From Marinilactibacillus kalidii (GTDB lineage: Bacteria > Bacillota > Bacilli > Lactobacillales > Carnobacteriaceae_A), in contig NZ_JAGFVM010000044.1 in assembly GCF_017599325.1 (NCBI RefSeq), positions 62,001 through 126,000 on the forward strand: 64,000 nt of DNA, written 5' to 3'. Below the pieces are notes generated by a model. That model saw only the letters and a list, made by a program, of their open reading frames with translations, did no database searches and was not told the DNA's origin. Every line of letters starts with the position of its first letter. Position 1 is the first letter of the stretch. The position numbers and the translations under genes are program-made. Below are positions 1 through 9,547 of the stretch, one piece after another.

Positions 1-2
1 AT

Positions 3-653
3 GATTTAAAGGTCGGTATTCAAGCAACTGGTTTGTTCGGTATTTTCAGACATCGTTCCGTGCATAAGCTACCACTAGATTTGAATATTTATCCTATGCG
101 TTTACCACATGCTAGTGTACTTAAGTTACTGACCGAAAATGTGATTCATCTTATTGGCTCAGATCCACTCGCTCAGCAAGCTTATCAAGTAAAAGAATTG
201 AGACCTTATCAGTCTCGCGATGCTTTAAGTTCTATTGACTGGAAGTCGAGTATGAAGCGCGATCAATGGATGATAAAGGATTATGACCGTGAAGAACCGC
301 TCCCTGTCCGTCTCTCTTTTATCGGTATGCCGTCTCCTCAATTCGAATCTCTATTAAGTCTCGCTTATAGTCTTGCCTTACATCTTGAGGCCACTACTAA
401 GCTTGATCTTTCGCTGATCGGTGCTTTTGATGGACAATCACAAAAACGAAAGCAACTACAGGATTTTTTGATGATTCAACCAAGTACAGATCAAGAAGAT
501 TTAATGGTTTTACTCGGTCATAGTGAAAACAGTAAACAAACGACTATTATCATTACATCAAATCGATCAAGCTTACCTGTATCACTGACCGCTTCTTCTC
601 ATACTTTTATTCTAGATGAGCGTCAGTTAACTCTACTGAAAGGAGGCGGATAA
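3..653 (+). CDS. DUF58 domain protein, C-terminal part (gene cut by window start)
   Basis: The frame is open from the first bases of the window with no stop, so the gene starts upstream; the TTG at 33 is internal. Visible is the DUF58 signature RPYQSRDALSSIDWKSS, followed by a YDREE segment and a vWA-like C-terminal half with alternating hydrophobic strands. DUF58 proteins are usually encoded between a MoxR AAA ATPase and a transglutaminase-like membrane protein. The next gene is exactly that partner, 3 bases downstream, so the two are in one operon. The biochemical role of the family is poorly known; a chaperone-like or cell-envelope role is inferred from context only. Confidence 0.85.
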   Translation, partial: DLKVGIQATGLFGIFRHRSVHKLPLDLNIYPMRLPHASVLKLLTENVIHLIGSDPLAQQAYQVKELRPYQSRDALSSIDWKSSMKRDQWMIKDYDREEPLPVRLSFIGMPSPQFESLLSLAYSLALHLEATTKLDLSLIGAFDGQSQKRKQLQDFLMIQPSTDQEDLMVLLGHSENSKQTTIIITSNRSSLPVSLTASSHTFILDERQLTLLKGGG

Positions 654-656
654 CCC

Positions 657-3035
657 ATGAAAAATACGATTTATTCATTTTTTGATTTCAGCCGATCAAT
701 GATGTTAGGCGTCATTCATGGTTTTCTTTTGCTTCCTGTCTTATCATTGTTCTTGCGTATCAATGAACTAACCGGCTTTGAATCTCTATTGATCTTTTTT
801 ATTATCACGCAATTCACTGTTTCTATTTTCAAAAAATGGTGGTTCTATTTCCTTATTCAAATTGGGCTTATGCTTGCTTTCCTTTATCGCTCTTTCCCTT
901 CTTTGGCGATCGATGTATCTTTGATTGGCTGGATTAGTCGAATCTGGCAGATTTGTCAGCAACAATTGAATACGATTATTTCGGGTAATACTTCAGAAAT
1001 CCCATTGTTTTTTGCGATTGTAGCACTCTTTAGCTTAATCACTTTACTATCTTTTTCAAGTATTCATCAGCGTTTCCCGTATACTTCTTTACTTGCTGCT
1101 TTTGGGTATTTGATGATTCTGCATACTTTTACAGGTTACGCTATTCTCATGCAAACTTTGATGGTAGTGGGTTCCGGTTTCTTACTGTTTGCCCTCTCTC
1201 GACTAGACGTTACGCAAGGGAAAGGCCACTTTTTCAAGCTTTCTGCTTTCACGACTATGTTGACTGTTGCAATCATCGGACTATCTTATTGTGGAATCGA
1301 GTGGTTCTTTCCCGTTCAGCGTTGGGCAGAAACGAAAACAGTCGGTTATCAAAACACACTTGAACGAAAAGGTTTCTTTGATTGGATCGATACTACTTCA
1401 CCACAATCGAGATTACGTCAGACGGGTATGGGTACAGATGACACACAGTTGGGCGGGCCTTTGCGTAAAGACTATACTAGGTTATTTCAAGCTTATATCT
1501 CCGAGCCTAGCTACTGGAAAGTCCTTCATCGCTGGCAGTACACAGGTGAAGGCTGGTCCGGTTCAAACACTGGTCAATCTGAACAACTTTTCTCTCCTTA
1601 CGATAGAAACTTTGCGATTTCTTCCTTTCGAAACGATGATGTTTATTATGGTGAGGTTCTTGATACAGCAAGAGTCAACTGGCAGACACCAATCACATAT
1701 GTCGCACAACCCTATGGTTGGTCTTCTTTAGAAGTAGCGGCTGACGATGATCATTATACATTATCCCATGGTTATTACAGTGACTACTTGGCTATTGCAA
1801 GTCCAAAAGATACTGTTGATAGCTATACAATTGATTATTACGCGGATTACCCAGATCGATCTAGCGAAGAAACGTTACGCGAAGATGACGGCTGGCGAGC
1901 AGAATATATAAATGGTTTTGGAGATTTCTCTGACGACATACAAATCGAAGACGTTAGACTTATAAATGATTGGATGGTCAGTACCGGATTAGAAGAGCTC
2001 CAGCTTCCTACTGAGTTTCCGCAACGCGTTTGGAATCTTGCAATCGAACTAACAGCGGGACTGGATAGCGAATATGAGATGGTTCGCGCAATCGAATCTC
2101 ACCTCAAAAGCGAGGGCGGTTATCGCTACAGTCTAAGAGACACTGAGCAAACGCCCCCGGGAGAAGATTACGTTGATCATTTTCTGTTTGATTCACGCGT
2201 TGGCTATTGCGATAATTTTTCGACCGCAATGGTTACCTTGTTGCGTTCGGTAGGCATTCCTGCTCGTTGGGCAAAAGGTTTTACACCAGGCAACAGTCAA
2301 ACAGATTCAAATGGTGAAAACTATTACCAAATCACCAATGCAAACGCGCACTCTTGGCCTGAAGTATATTTCCCAAGCGTTGGCTGGGTCCCGTTTGAGC
2401 CAAGTCCTTCTTTCGCCAACCCTCTCACTCGAACAGCGGATGATGTATCTCCTGAAGATGAGCGCCTTACTTTTGAAGATGAAGCTGTTACGCCTGAAGA
2501 AAGAGAACCTGATACTGAGCCAGAAACGGACACCCAAGAAGAGGAAGAACCAATCGAAGATGTGCCGGAAGAAGAAACAGCAGCTGAACCAGATACAACA
2601 GACAACACTTCTTCAAATCTGGATGCCTCTATGTTCTCTTTCATTAAACTAGTTGTTGCTTTTTTAACAGCTATCGGCTTGATTGCCACTATCATTGGTT
2701 CCTATTATTTCTCATGGCATTTGAAACTATTGACCTGGCTACTTCAAAAAGCCCTAAAGGCAGATAAATTATCCTTAAATCACGCTGCTATGTGGACTTT
2801 GAAACTCTTTGAATTAAAGGAAAAAAGAGAAAACAATCAAACGATCGATGCTTACATGCAGCACGTGCGTTCAACCTTAAACGATGATTCTTTCGTGCTG
2901 GCTGACTTTTCTACTCTCGTTGATCGGACACTCTACGGAAATCAAGAGATGCCTTCTCAGATCAGCACTTCAGATAAAGATACACTTTTAGAAACAACGA
3001 ATCGCTTAAATCAATGGATAAAATATAAGAAATGA
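657..3035 (+). CDS. Transglutaminase-like membrane protein (TgpA/YebA type)
   Basis: This 792-residue protein has several N-terminal membrane helices (about residues 10-215), an extracytoplasmic transglutaminase-like domain and a further membrane helix near residue 670 before a cytoplasmic tail. The papain-like catalytic residues are visible: Cys518 in VGYCDNFS and His565 in NAHSWPEVY, followed by GWVPFEPSPS. A long acidic Glu/Asp/Pro/Thr linker (about residues 605-655) joins the domain to the last helix. An AAAGGAGG ribosome site lies just upstream and the DUF58 gene ends 3 bases before the start. The family is linked to MoxR/DUF58 operons and is probably involved in cell-surface protein or peptide processing; the substrate is unknown. 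Confidence 0.85.
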   Translation: MKNTIYSFFDFSRSMMLGVIHGFLLLPVLSLFLRINELTGFESLLIFFIITQFTVSIFKKWWFYFLIQIGLMLAFLYRSFPSLAIDVSLIGWISRIWQICQQQLNTIISGNTSEIPLFFAIVALFSLITLLSFSSIHQRFPYTSLLAAFGYLMILHTFTGYAILMQTLMVVGSGFLLFALSRLDVTQGKGHFFKLSAFTTMLTVAIIGLSYCGIEWFFPVQRWAETKTVGYQNTLERKGFFDWIDTTSPQSRLRQTGMGTDDTQLGGPLRKDYTRLFQAYISEPSYWKVLHRWQYTGEGWSGSNTGQSEQLFSPYDRNFAISSFRNDDVYYGEVLDTARVNWQTPITYVAQPYGWSSLEVAADDDHYTLSHGYYSDYLAIASPKDTVDSYTIDYYADYPDRSSEETLREDDGWRAEYINGFGDFSDDIQIEDVRLINDWMVSTGLEELQLPTEFPQRVWNLAIELTAGLDSEYEMVRAIESHLKSEGGYRYSLRDTEQTPPGEDYVDHFLFDSRVGYCDNFSTAMVTLLRSVGIPARWAKGFTPGNSQTDSNGENYYQITNANAHSWPEVYFPSVGWVPFEPSPSFANPLTRTADDVSPEDERLTFEDEAVTPEEREPDTEPETDTQEEEEPIEDVPEEETAAEPDTTDNTSSNLDASMFSFIKLVVAFLTAIGLIATIIGSYYFSWHLKLLTWLLQKALKADKLSLNHAAMWTLKLFELKEKRENNQTIDAYMQHVRSTLNDDSFVLADFSTLVDRTLYGNQEMPSQISTSDKDTLLETTNRLNQWIKYKK

Positions 3036-3039
3036 CCTT

Positions 3040-3082
3040 AAAAAGCCAATCTTCCCTCGAACAGGAAAGATTGGCTTTTTTT
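3040..3082. terminator. Bidirectional hairpin terminator
   Basis: AAAAGCCAATCTTCC pairs with GGAAAGATTGGCTTTTT across a short loop, with T or A tracts on both sides. It lies between the convergent ends of the transglutaminase gene and the ABC permease gene. Confidence 0.85.
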
Positions 3083-3087
3083 AATGT

Positions 3088-4794
3088 TTATTCCATTGAA
3101 AGTGAATGGTTATTAAAGCCTTTTGTTAATAGCCAAGTAGCGACCACAGCTAGTATAGCCATAATGATATAGGCGCCAAAAGGTATTAACGTCTGTATAG
3201 CGAATATACCGCCAGCAGCTACACCTATTATCATGAAGAAAATGATCGTTGCTAAACAACCTTGATTGGCTTCAGACGCATTGTATCGTTTAGAGAAAGG
3301 ATATTGTTGAATCGTTCTTTTGACTTGTAGCGAGAAGACAATCGTAACCACTAAAAACCCATTGATAATAGCGGGCAGTAAGCTCAAATCAGAAAAAACC
3401 AAGACGACAACTGATAAAATTAAATAAATAGGAAACAATAGTTTCATAAGCATCGCTTTGATGATGCCTCTTAAAAAGACACCTGCATGATCTTCTGACT
3501 TCATTCCGAAGATCCAATGCGCTTTGTAGTTTTTTGAATATTTCAACGAAACGGCAAGCATGGGAATCACTAGCAATGCGTAATAAGGCATATATCTAAA
3601 GAAAACTGAATCGCCAACGCTACCACCTGTTTCTAAGGTCAATCGGTAAGTTGTCCCGATAAGCACGATTGGAAAAATGAAGAGTGCAGCAAGCGACGGA
3701 TAGAGCCGTGTTTTAAATTCTCTTTCGTTTTTCGTTAACTGCCAAGCAAAATGATAATAACCCAATTCATTTTTATCCCAACATAACAGTTTCCCTGTAA
3801 CGTTTTCGTACCAAGAACGTTTGTCAGTGTCACCTTCCCCGCTCTCTAGCTTCTGTAGATTAGCTTCTAATTTATCGCTATTAAAGTAATATAAGAAAGC
3901 TAAGCCAACAGAGCCGCCAACAAGTAATAGGATATATACCAAGTAAGTCAGTGAAAATCCATTTGTAATGATGCCAAACGGTGCAACAAACCATAGTGGA
4001 AAGACAAAAATATGCCACCACTGTAAGTTCAACTGAACCTCCAGCATACTCGGATTAATGAATTGGATTGCCTGATTCATGATTTGATAAGCCATCACAG
4101 TGAAAACTGAAATACCAATTTGACTATAAGCAATGATATTCTTTAACTTCTCCCCGTTGAATCGCTTTAGTACGGTTGCATAAGTAAGAATGGTCAGTAA
4201 CAAACACCAAAGAGATGCTGTAACGGTTAGTATAACAGCGAGAAGACCGGCTAAAATGCCATGAATAACAAAGGTACCGATGACGACTGGACCCGCAATG
4301 ACAACTGTCAGTGATATCAAGTAGATAAAGACATGCGTGGTCTTTGCTGCACTCAACGTTCTGGAAGAGACCGGCTTCGTTCCAATAAGGATTTGATCTT
4401 TTGTCTCCAATAAAATGGTTGAAAAATTGGCAATCAAAGTAGAGAACAACATGATAAATACATAGCTGAAAAAGATTGTGTATTGAAATTGAATATTATC
4501 AATCACAAACAAAAACAAAAGGAGTAAACTGATAAAGCCATAAAGCCATAAGGATTGAAAGAAGGCATTCTTGTCTTCATTCTCTTTTTCTTTCTGACTG
4601 CCCCACATAGAATTTGTCGGGATAACTTTTTCTTGACGGCTATCCATAATCAATTTCATATCAACGATTCTTTCCATTATAGGATAGTCTACACCAAATC
4701 GACGGTATAAAGGCGCAAACTTTCTGATCACTTTGATGAAGAATTGATCACCCTCTTTTTGTTTCTGATCTCCACCAAAAACATTACGCATCAT
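3088..4794 (-). CDS. ABC transporter permease (large membrane subunit)
   Basis: This 568-residue integral membrane protein has about ten to twelve hydrophobic segments in two blocks, separated by a hydrophilic stretch near residues 305-360. It starts inside the end of the ATP-binding gene (11-base overlap), so the two are translationally coupled and form one ABC exporter. A charged N-terminal cytosolic region of about 85 residues precedes the first helix. The pair resembles two-gene ABC-2-type exporters of Firmicutes. The substrate cannot be told from sequence. Confidence 0.75.
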   Translation of the reverse strand: MMRNVFGGDQKQKEGDQFFIKVIRKFAPLYRRFGVDYPIMERIVDMKLIMDSRQEKVIPTNSMWGSQKEKENEDKNAFFQSLWLYGFISLLLLFLFVIDNIQFQYTIFFSYVFIMLFSTLIANFSTILLETKDQILIGTKPVSSRTLSAAKTTHVFIYLISLTVVIAGPVVIGTFVIHGILAGLLAVILTVTASLWCLLLTILTYATVLKRFNGEKLKNIIAYSQIGISVFTVMAYQIMNQAIQFINPSMLEVQLNLQWWHIFVFPLWFVAPFGIITNGFSLTYLVYILLLVGGSVGLAFLYYFNSDKLEANLQKLESGEGDTDKRSWYENVTGKLLCWDKNELGYYHFAWQLTKNEREFKTRLYPSLAALFIFPIVLIGTTYRLTLETGGSVGDSVFFRYMPYYALLVIPMLAVSLKYSKNYKAHWIFGMKSEDHAGVFLRGIIKAMLMKLLFPIYLILSVVVLVFSDLSLLPAIINGFLVVTIVFSLQVKRTIQQYPFSKRYNASEANQGCLATIIFFMIIGVAAGGIFAIQTLIPFGAYIIMAILAVVATWLLTKGFNNHSLSME

Positions 4795-5572
4795 AAGTGA
4801 TTTCTCCCTTCATTGCAGAAACGAAAGCACTAGCCAACTCTTCATATTCGTTGAAACCTGTCAATTGGTTGAACAGCTGCTCCAAGGTACCGTCTGCCTC
4901 TTTTTGCAGTTCATCGAAATGCCCATCAGCGACAACACGCCCTTCGTTCAAAATAATAATACGGTCACTTAATTTTTCAACCGTATCCATAATATGAGAC
5001 GAATAAAAAACGGTTTTTCCATCATTTTTCAATTCAGAAAGAATTTCTTTGATGATTTGTACACTGTTGGCATCTAGCCCGTTTAAAGGTTCATCCCAAA
5101 AAAGAATATCCGGATTATGTAGTAAGCTCGAAATGATCAACACTTTTTGACGCATCCCTTTTGAGAAAGAAGATAATCGATTTTGATAAGCAGCTTCGAT
5201 TCCCAGAATCTTCATCATGGCAAAGCTTTTTCTACGAATCACTTCTTCTTCCAAACCGTAGAGCCTGCCAACAAATAGCAAGTATTCTTCGGCCGAGAGC
5301 GTGTCGTAAAGCTCGGCATTTTCTGGTACATAACCGATTCTGCCTTTGTATGTATCTCCCATACCTGAAAGAGATTCTCCGAATATCATGATCTCGCCAG
5401 AATCCTGTTGCAGTAGACCCAAAATCATTTTAACTGTCGTACTTTTCCCCGCACCATTCGGTCCAATATACCCGATGATTTCTCCAGGGTAAACGGCGAA
5501 ATTGACTCCTTTAAGAACGTTGTTACCTCCAAAAGATTTGGTGACTTCTCTCATTTCTAAAATCTTATCCAT
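4784..5572 (-). CDS. ABC transporter ATP-binding protein
   Basis: This 262-residue CcmA-type ATPase energises the membrane subunit encoded directly downstream. It shows Walker A GPNGAGKST (about residues 38-46), signature SFSKGMRQKV, Walker B ILFWDEPLNGLD and an H-loop SSHIMDT, so all catalytic motifs are intact. The signature is the SxGM variant common in drug and bacteriocin export ATPases. The start has an AGGTAGT-type ribosome site. Substrate unknown. Confidence 0.85.
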   Translation of the reverse strand: MDKILEMREVTKSFGGNNVLKGVNFAVYPGEIIGYIGPNGAGKSTTVKMILGLLQQDSGEIMIFGESLSGMGDTYKGRIGYVPENAELYDTLSAEEYLLFVGRLYGLEEEVIRRKSFAMMKILGIEAAYQNRLSSFSKGMRQKVLIISSLLHNPDILFWDEPLNGLDANSVQIIKEILSELKNDGKTVFYSSHIMDTVEKLSDRIIILNEGRVVADGHFDELQKEADGTLEQLFNQLTGFNEYEELASAFVSAMKGEITYDA

Positions 5573-5738
5573 TTATGTACTACCTCCATTGATTACGATT
5601 GCACTTAGTTTATCATACAAGCTGAGAACAATGTAGGTATGTTCTTGGGAAATTAGTCTTTTCTTTACATAGAAGTGATGATATGTGATACATTCTTTAT
5701 GTTAGAATGATTATAGAAAAACTTTGGAGGACTTACAT

Positions 5739-6689
5739 ATGTATAAACTATCGCTTAAAAAATTTTCTAACTGGTCTATTGTTTGGCGCGTTCTTTTACT
5801 TTTGATTGGATTTGGTATATTAGAGGGCATTTTAATTTTCGCTATTCCTTATCCCCCAGCTCTAGGTTTGATGCTAAACTTATTTTTACATTTTCTGATT
5901 TATAAAATAATTACAAATCAGCTATCTAAACAAGATGTTTTGATCAGTGGTATTACAGGTACCGGCCGTCCACAAAAGAAACAACTGCTTCCGATCATCG
6001 GTCTCACCTTTCTGGTTGCAGTCTGTGGCAATTTGTTTGTTTTCTTTGCATTACGTGTACTTTTATCATTTCCAGATCTCTATAACTTTTTTATCGGTTA
6101 CTTGAGTCTTGATTCAAGTGAAATGATTGTGGAGAGCCCCTCTTTTCTTTATCTATTCCCACTGACAGTCATTGCTGCACCTATTGTTGAAGAAGTTTTC
6201 TTCAGGGGCATCTTGATGAACAAGTGGTCAGAAAAATATGGTATCTGGAAAGGGATCATTTTTAGCTCACTTGTATTTATGATCATTCATTTCACTTCAT
6301 TGATGATTCCTCAATTACTGTTAGGTTTGCTTTGCGCAGTTGTTTACACCAAAACCAGAAAATTGATTTATCCTATCCTTACACATGCACTGTATAATTT
6401 TATTATTATATTACCAACACTCTTCACGAATAATGCGGCAAATGAAGAAGAATTATCCCTTATTACTAGTCCGACATCTGTATTCATTCAACAGATGACC
6501 CTTTACGCTATTGGTTTCTTGATTGTTCTGGTCGTAACACTCCTATTGATCGTAAAATACGCTAAACAAATCAAACATCATCCTACACCTTATCTCGCAA
6601 ATATCCCGCCTGAACTCCTAATGGCAAGACAAAGTCTGGAAGTCGAACAGGAGAATATTGAAGACATTGATTCACCCGAGGACATCTGA
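5739..6689 (+). CDS. CPBP family intramembrane metalloprotease
   Basis: This 316-residue membrane protein belongs to the CPBP (CAAX protease and bacteriocin-processing, Abi) family. The glutamate motif EEVFFRGI, the later HFTS and the final THALYNF give the expected catalytic Glu, Arg and His positions. About seven to eight membrane helices are visible. ATG 5739 is chosen because GGAGG at 5726-5730 sits 8 bases upstream; an in-frame TTG at 5724 would overlap that site. In lactic acid bacteria such proteins can confer bacteriocin immunity or process membrane peptides. It is monocistronic, with a strong terminator downstream. Confidence 0.85.
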   Translation: MYKLSLKKFSNWSIVWRVLLLLIGFGILEGILIFAIPYPPALGLMLNLFLHFLIYKIITNQLSKQDVLISGITGTGRPQKKQLLPIIGLTFLVAVCGNLFVFFALRVLLSFPDLYNFFIGYLSLDSSEMIVESPSFLYLFPLTVIAAPIVEEVFFRGILMNKWSEKYGIWKGIIFSSLVFMIIHFTSLMIPQLLLGLLCAVVYTKTRKLIYPILTHALYNFIIILPTLFTNNAANEEELSLITSPTSVFIQQMTLYAIGFLIVLVVTLLLIVKYAKQIKHHPTPYLANIPPELLMARQSLEVEQENIEDIDSPEDI

Positions 6690-6707
6690 TTTAACAGTAA
6701 TTCTCTC

Positions 6708-6750
6708 AAACAAGCCAGCGATCGTTACTATGGGATCGCTGGCTTGTTTT
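6708..6750 (+). terminator. Rho-independent terminator
   Basis: AACAAGCCAGCGATC pairs perfectly with GATCGCTGGCTTGTT, followed by TTTAATTT. It follows the CPBP protease gene. Confidence 0.85.
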
Positions 6751-6763
6751 AATTTAATTGTAA

Positions 6764-6798
6764 AAAGATGAGAAAATAATGTATTTTCACTCATCTTT
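6764..6798. promoter_or_regulatory. Long inverted repeat upstream of the M20 peptidase
   Basis: AAAGATGAGAAAATA pairs with TATTTT-CA-CTCATCTTT (15 base pairs, 2-base bulge, ATG loop). A -10-like TATACT lies immediately downstream (about 6802-6807), so the repeat covers the spacer and -35 area of a likely promoter. It could be an operator; it has no T-tract after it, so a terminator is less likely. Confidence 0.4.
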
Positions 6799-6846
6799 AT
6801 GTATACTGTGTTCTAAGGAGAAACGACTTAACTTAGGGGGAATATT

Positions 6847-8217
6847 ATGACGTCACCTGTTTCATTTGATGATGTTCTTTTAAAATTAAAAGAAGAAGAA
6901 GCCTTTCACATGGATACACTCTTTGAATTGATTCGCCAACGCAGTATCAGTGCACAGAATATTGGGGTAGAAGCTTGCGCTGACTTACTACAATCCATGA
7001 TGGAAGATGCTGGAATCGATACACAACAATTAGCTACAGAAGGCTTTCCTGTGGTGTATGGAGAAGTTATTCATCCAGATAATGACCTGACTATCCTCTT
7101 TTATGGTCACTACGATGTCCAACCGCCTGAGCCCCTTGAATTGTGGGATACCGATCCTTTTGAGCCGACCATTCGTAACGGTAAAATTTATGGTAGAGGT
7201 ACTGGTGACAATAAAGGACAATTGATTGCCCACGTACTGGCTGTAAAAGCTTTGCTTGACCTTCATGGCCGTCTACCAGTCAATGTGAAATTTTTGTTTG
7301 AAGGAGAAGAGGAAAAGGGCAGTATCCATCTAGCCCCTTTTGCCCAAGCGCACCAAGAACTGTTAAAAGCAGATATCGCTTATACAGCAGATGGACCAAT
7401 GGAAGGGAAAGATCAGCCTTCTGTCACACTGGGTAACCGCGGACTTCTCTATATTGAGCTAAACGCTCAAGGTGCAGTCAGAGACAATCATTCTGGAAAT
7501 AAGGGAAACATTGCACCAAATCCTGCGATGGCACTTATTAATTTGATTCGTACAATGGTTGATGAGTCAGGTAACGTACTCATTGAGGGTTTTTACGATG
7601 ATATTTTGGTTCCTACTGATGAAGAAATCGAACATATTCGGTCTCTGCCATTTGACCCAGTAGCGACAGCAGCGGTTATCGGCGTTGATGCAATCGACCT
7701 ATCGGCTGAAGCTTACTATCGGAAACTTAGTTTATCACCAACATTCAACATTGCCGGATTTGGCAGTGGCTATACGGGTGAAGGAACAAAAACGATTATT
7801 CCAAGCCAAGCAACGGTCAAAATCGATATGCGTTTAGCCGCTGATCAACATCCTGAGAAAATTTTTCAAGCAATCTTAGAACATGTAGAACGATTCGAAT
7901 CAGATTGTACGATTGCAGTAGACTATCTCGGTGGCGTTAAGCCTTCTAGAACACCCTTGCATTTAGATATCGTTCAAAAAGTGATTGAATCCGTTCAGCT
8001 CTCACATAATAAAATGCCTGTGGTCTTACCCGCTTTAGGTGGCACAGGTCCTATGTATATTTTCACAGATATTTTAGGTATACCTTCATTAACCATTCCC
8101 TATGCAAATGTGGATGAAGATAATCACGCACCTAATGAGAACATGGGCGTATCAGAATATTTAGCCGGTATTAAAACAACTTGTGCGGCTATCTTGCATC
8201 TTGGTGAACAAATCTAA
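6847..8217 (+). CDS. M20 family dipeptidase / metallohydrolase
   Basis: This 456-residue cytosolic zinc peptidase of the M20 family (CNDP/PepV-like branch) probably cleaves dipeptides or acylated amino acids. Metal and catalytic motifs are visible: FYGHYDVQP (His ligand and Asp), GRGTGDNKGQ (bridging Asp), EGEEEKGS (catalytic Glu and Glu ligand), and a C-terminal ANVDEDNHAPNE with the last His ligand. The dimerisation (lid) domain lies about residues 195-330. TTAGGGGG precedes the ATG. The gene is alone between two terminators. Confidence 0.85.
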   Translation: MTSPVSFDDVLLKLKEEEAFHMDTLFELIRQRSISAQNIGVEACADLLQSMMEDAGIDTQQLATEGFPVVYGEVIHPDNDLTILFYGHYDVQPPEPLELWDTDPFEPTIRNGKIYGRGTGDNKGQLIAHVLAVKALLDLHGRLPVNVKFLFEGEEEKGSIHLAPFAQAHQELLKADIAYTADGPMEGKDQPSVTLGNRGLLYIELNAQGAVRDNHSGNKGNIAPNPAMALINLIRTMVDESGNVLIEGFYDDILVPTDEEIEHIRSLPFDPVATAAVIGVDAIDLSAEAYYRKLSLSPTFNIAGFGSGYTGEGTKTIIPSQATVKIDMRLAADQHPEKIFQAILEHVERFESDCTIAVDYLGGVKPSRTPLHLDIVQKVIESVQLSHNKMPVVLPALGGTGPMYIFTDILGIPSLTIPYANVDEDNHAPNENMGVSEYLAGIKTTCAAILHLGEQI

Positions 8218-8227
8218 CCTACATCAA

Positions 8228-8280
8228 AAAACACAGCTGAGAAAGCGCGCTTACGAGCACCAAATATCTCGGCTGTGTTT
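8228..8280. terminator. Bidirectional hairpin terminator
   Basis: AAACACAGC-TGAGA pairs with TCTC-GGCTGTGTTT between two convergent genes. The loop is long (about 24 bases), and A or T runs flank both sides. Confidence 0.6.
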
Positions 8281-8291
8281 GTTATGCTTTT

Positions 8292-8939
8292 TTATCCCTC
8301 TTCATCAGCGTATTCTTTAAAGAATTGTTCTAGATAAATCTCCATAAACTGGTGGCGTTCTTCTGCCATCTGAATCGCTGTTTCTGTATTCATGAGATCC
8401 TTTAATTTCAGTAATTTCTCGTAAAAATGGTGAATCGCACTACTTTTCTCTTCACGGTATTCTTTTTTAGTCATTTCTTCTCGAACCGTATACTGAGGAT
8501 CGAATATCGGGCTACCGACGCTACCGGCATACGTAAAGGTTCTTGCTATACCGATTGCACCAATGGCATCTAGACGATCAGCATCCTGAACGACTTTCGC
8601 TTCTAGTGAGCCATACAAATGATTATTTCCACCTTTGAATGACATCGTTTGAATAATCGTTAAAACGTGCTCGATCACATTCGACGGTACACCTTCTCCT
8701 TCTAACCAATAATTGATTTCTGAGACACCTTCAGCTTCGCTCGCAACGATTTTATCATCTGCTAGGTCATGTAACAGCGCAGCCAACTGAACAACAAATA
8801 AATCTGCTTTTTCAGCCTTCCCGATTTTAACTGCATTACGCCAGACTCTCTCAATATGGAACCAATCATGTCCAGAGCCTTCTCCCGATAATTTTGAACG
8901 GACCATTTCAGCCGTACTCAATACAATTTCTTCATTCAT
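8292..8939 (-). CDS. HD domain phosphohydrolase
   Basis: This 215-residue soluble protein has an HD-superfamily core: HDWFHIERVWRNA near the N-terminus, LLHDLADDK (the HD metal-binding doublet) and later DADRLDAIGAIGIART. These match the YedJ/YpgQ group of putative nucleotide phosphohydrolases. The ATG at 8939 is used because GAGGG lies 7 bases upstream; an in-frame GTG at 8957 overlaps that site. Substrate not identifiable. Confidence 0.8.
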   Translation of the reverse strand: MNEEIVLSTAEMVRSKLSGEGSGHDWFHIERVWRNAVKIGKAEKADLFVVQLAALLHDLADDKIVASEAEGVSEINYWLEGEGVPSNVIEHVLTIIQTMSFKGGNNHLYGSLEAKVVQDADRLDAIGAIGIARTFTYAGSVGSPIFDPQYTVREEMTKKEYREEKSSAIHHFYEKLLKLKDLMNTETAIQMAEERHQFMEIYLEQFFKEYADEEG

Positions 8940-9062
8940 GTTATTCCCTCTTCCCACTCCAGTATTTTTCTCAGTCTATCTTATTTTATGCTAAACTGTG
9001 TTAAAACGAAATACTTTCCCTTTTTCATTAGAAGAATTGGATAAAGTAGAAAGGATATAACT

Positions 9063-9506
9063 ATGAAAGTGTTCATTGATGCAGATGCTTGTCCAGTAAA
9101 AGATGTCGTCATTGAAGAGACGACACAAACGCAATTACCTGTTGTTCTCGTTTCAAGTATTGCCCATTTCTCTCTTCAAGAACATCCTGAACACGTAGAA
9201 ACCGTCTATGTCGAAAAGGGTGCTGACTCCGCTGATTTCAAGATCGTTCAACTTGCTAAACCTTCTGATATCATCATCACGCAAGATTATGGTTTAGCTT
9301 CTTTACTCTTACCGAAAGGTTGCATTGTCTTACACCATAAAGGATTTCAGTACACCACTGAAAATATTGACCAATTACTACAGACCAGACACTTGAGTGC
9401 GATGGCTAGAAAAAGTGGTCAGCGAACAAAAGGACCCAAAGCATTTAACGCTGAAGATCGCGAAAAATTTCGTCAGCTTTTCCGTAGCGTTCTTGATGTG
9501 CAATAA
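9063..9506 (+). CDS. YaiI/YqxD family protein (DUF188)
   Basis: This 147-residue conserved protein starts with the family hallmark [10 protein letters not shown] and contains [15 protein letters not shown]188 proteins have a PIN-like nuclease fold with Asp residues at the putative metal site (FIDAD, TQD). The true function is not established. AAAGGA precedes the ATG, and a strong terminator starts at the stop codon. Confidence 0.85.
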   Translation: MKVFIDADACPVKDVVIEETTQTQLPVVLVSSIAHFSLQEHPEHVETVYVEKGADSADFKIVQLAKPSDIIITQDYGLASLLLPKGCIVLHHKGFQYTTENIDQLLQTRHLSAMARKSGQRTKGPKAFNAEDREKFRQLFRSVLDVQ

Positions 9507-9542
9507 AAAAAGATCGACAAGTTGATTTGTCGATCTTTTTTT
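9505..9542. terminator. Hairpin terminator
   Basis: AAAAAGATCGACAA pairs with TTGTCGATCTTTTT with T runs on both strands. It serves the YqxD gene and possibly the minus-strand rhodanese remnant. Confidence 0.9.
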
Positions 9543-9547
9543 ATTGG

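Noticed and set aside
2324-2695. A Ser-rich reading frame on the opposite strand of the transglutaminase gene.
   Set aside because: It is antisense to the Glu/Thr-rich linker (GAA/GAT codons read as Ser/Ser/Phe), with no ribosome site; a low-complexity shadow.
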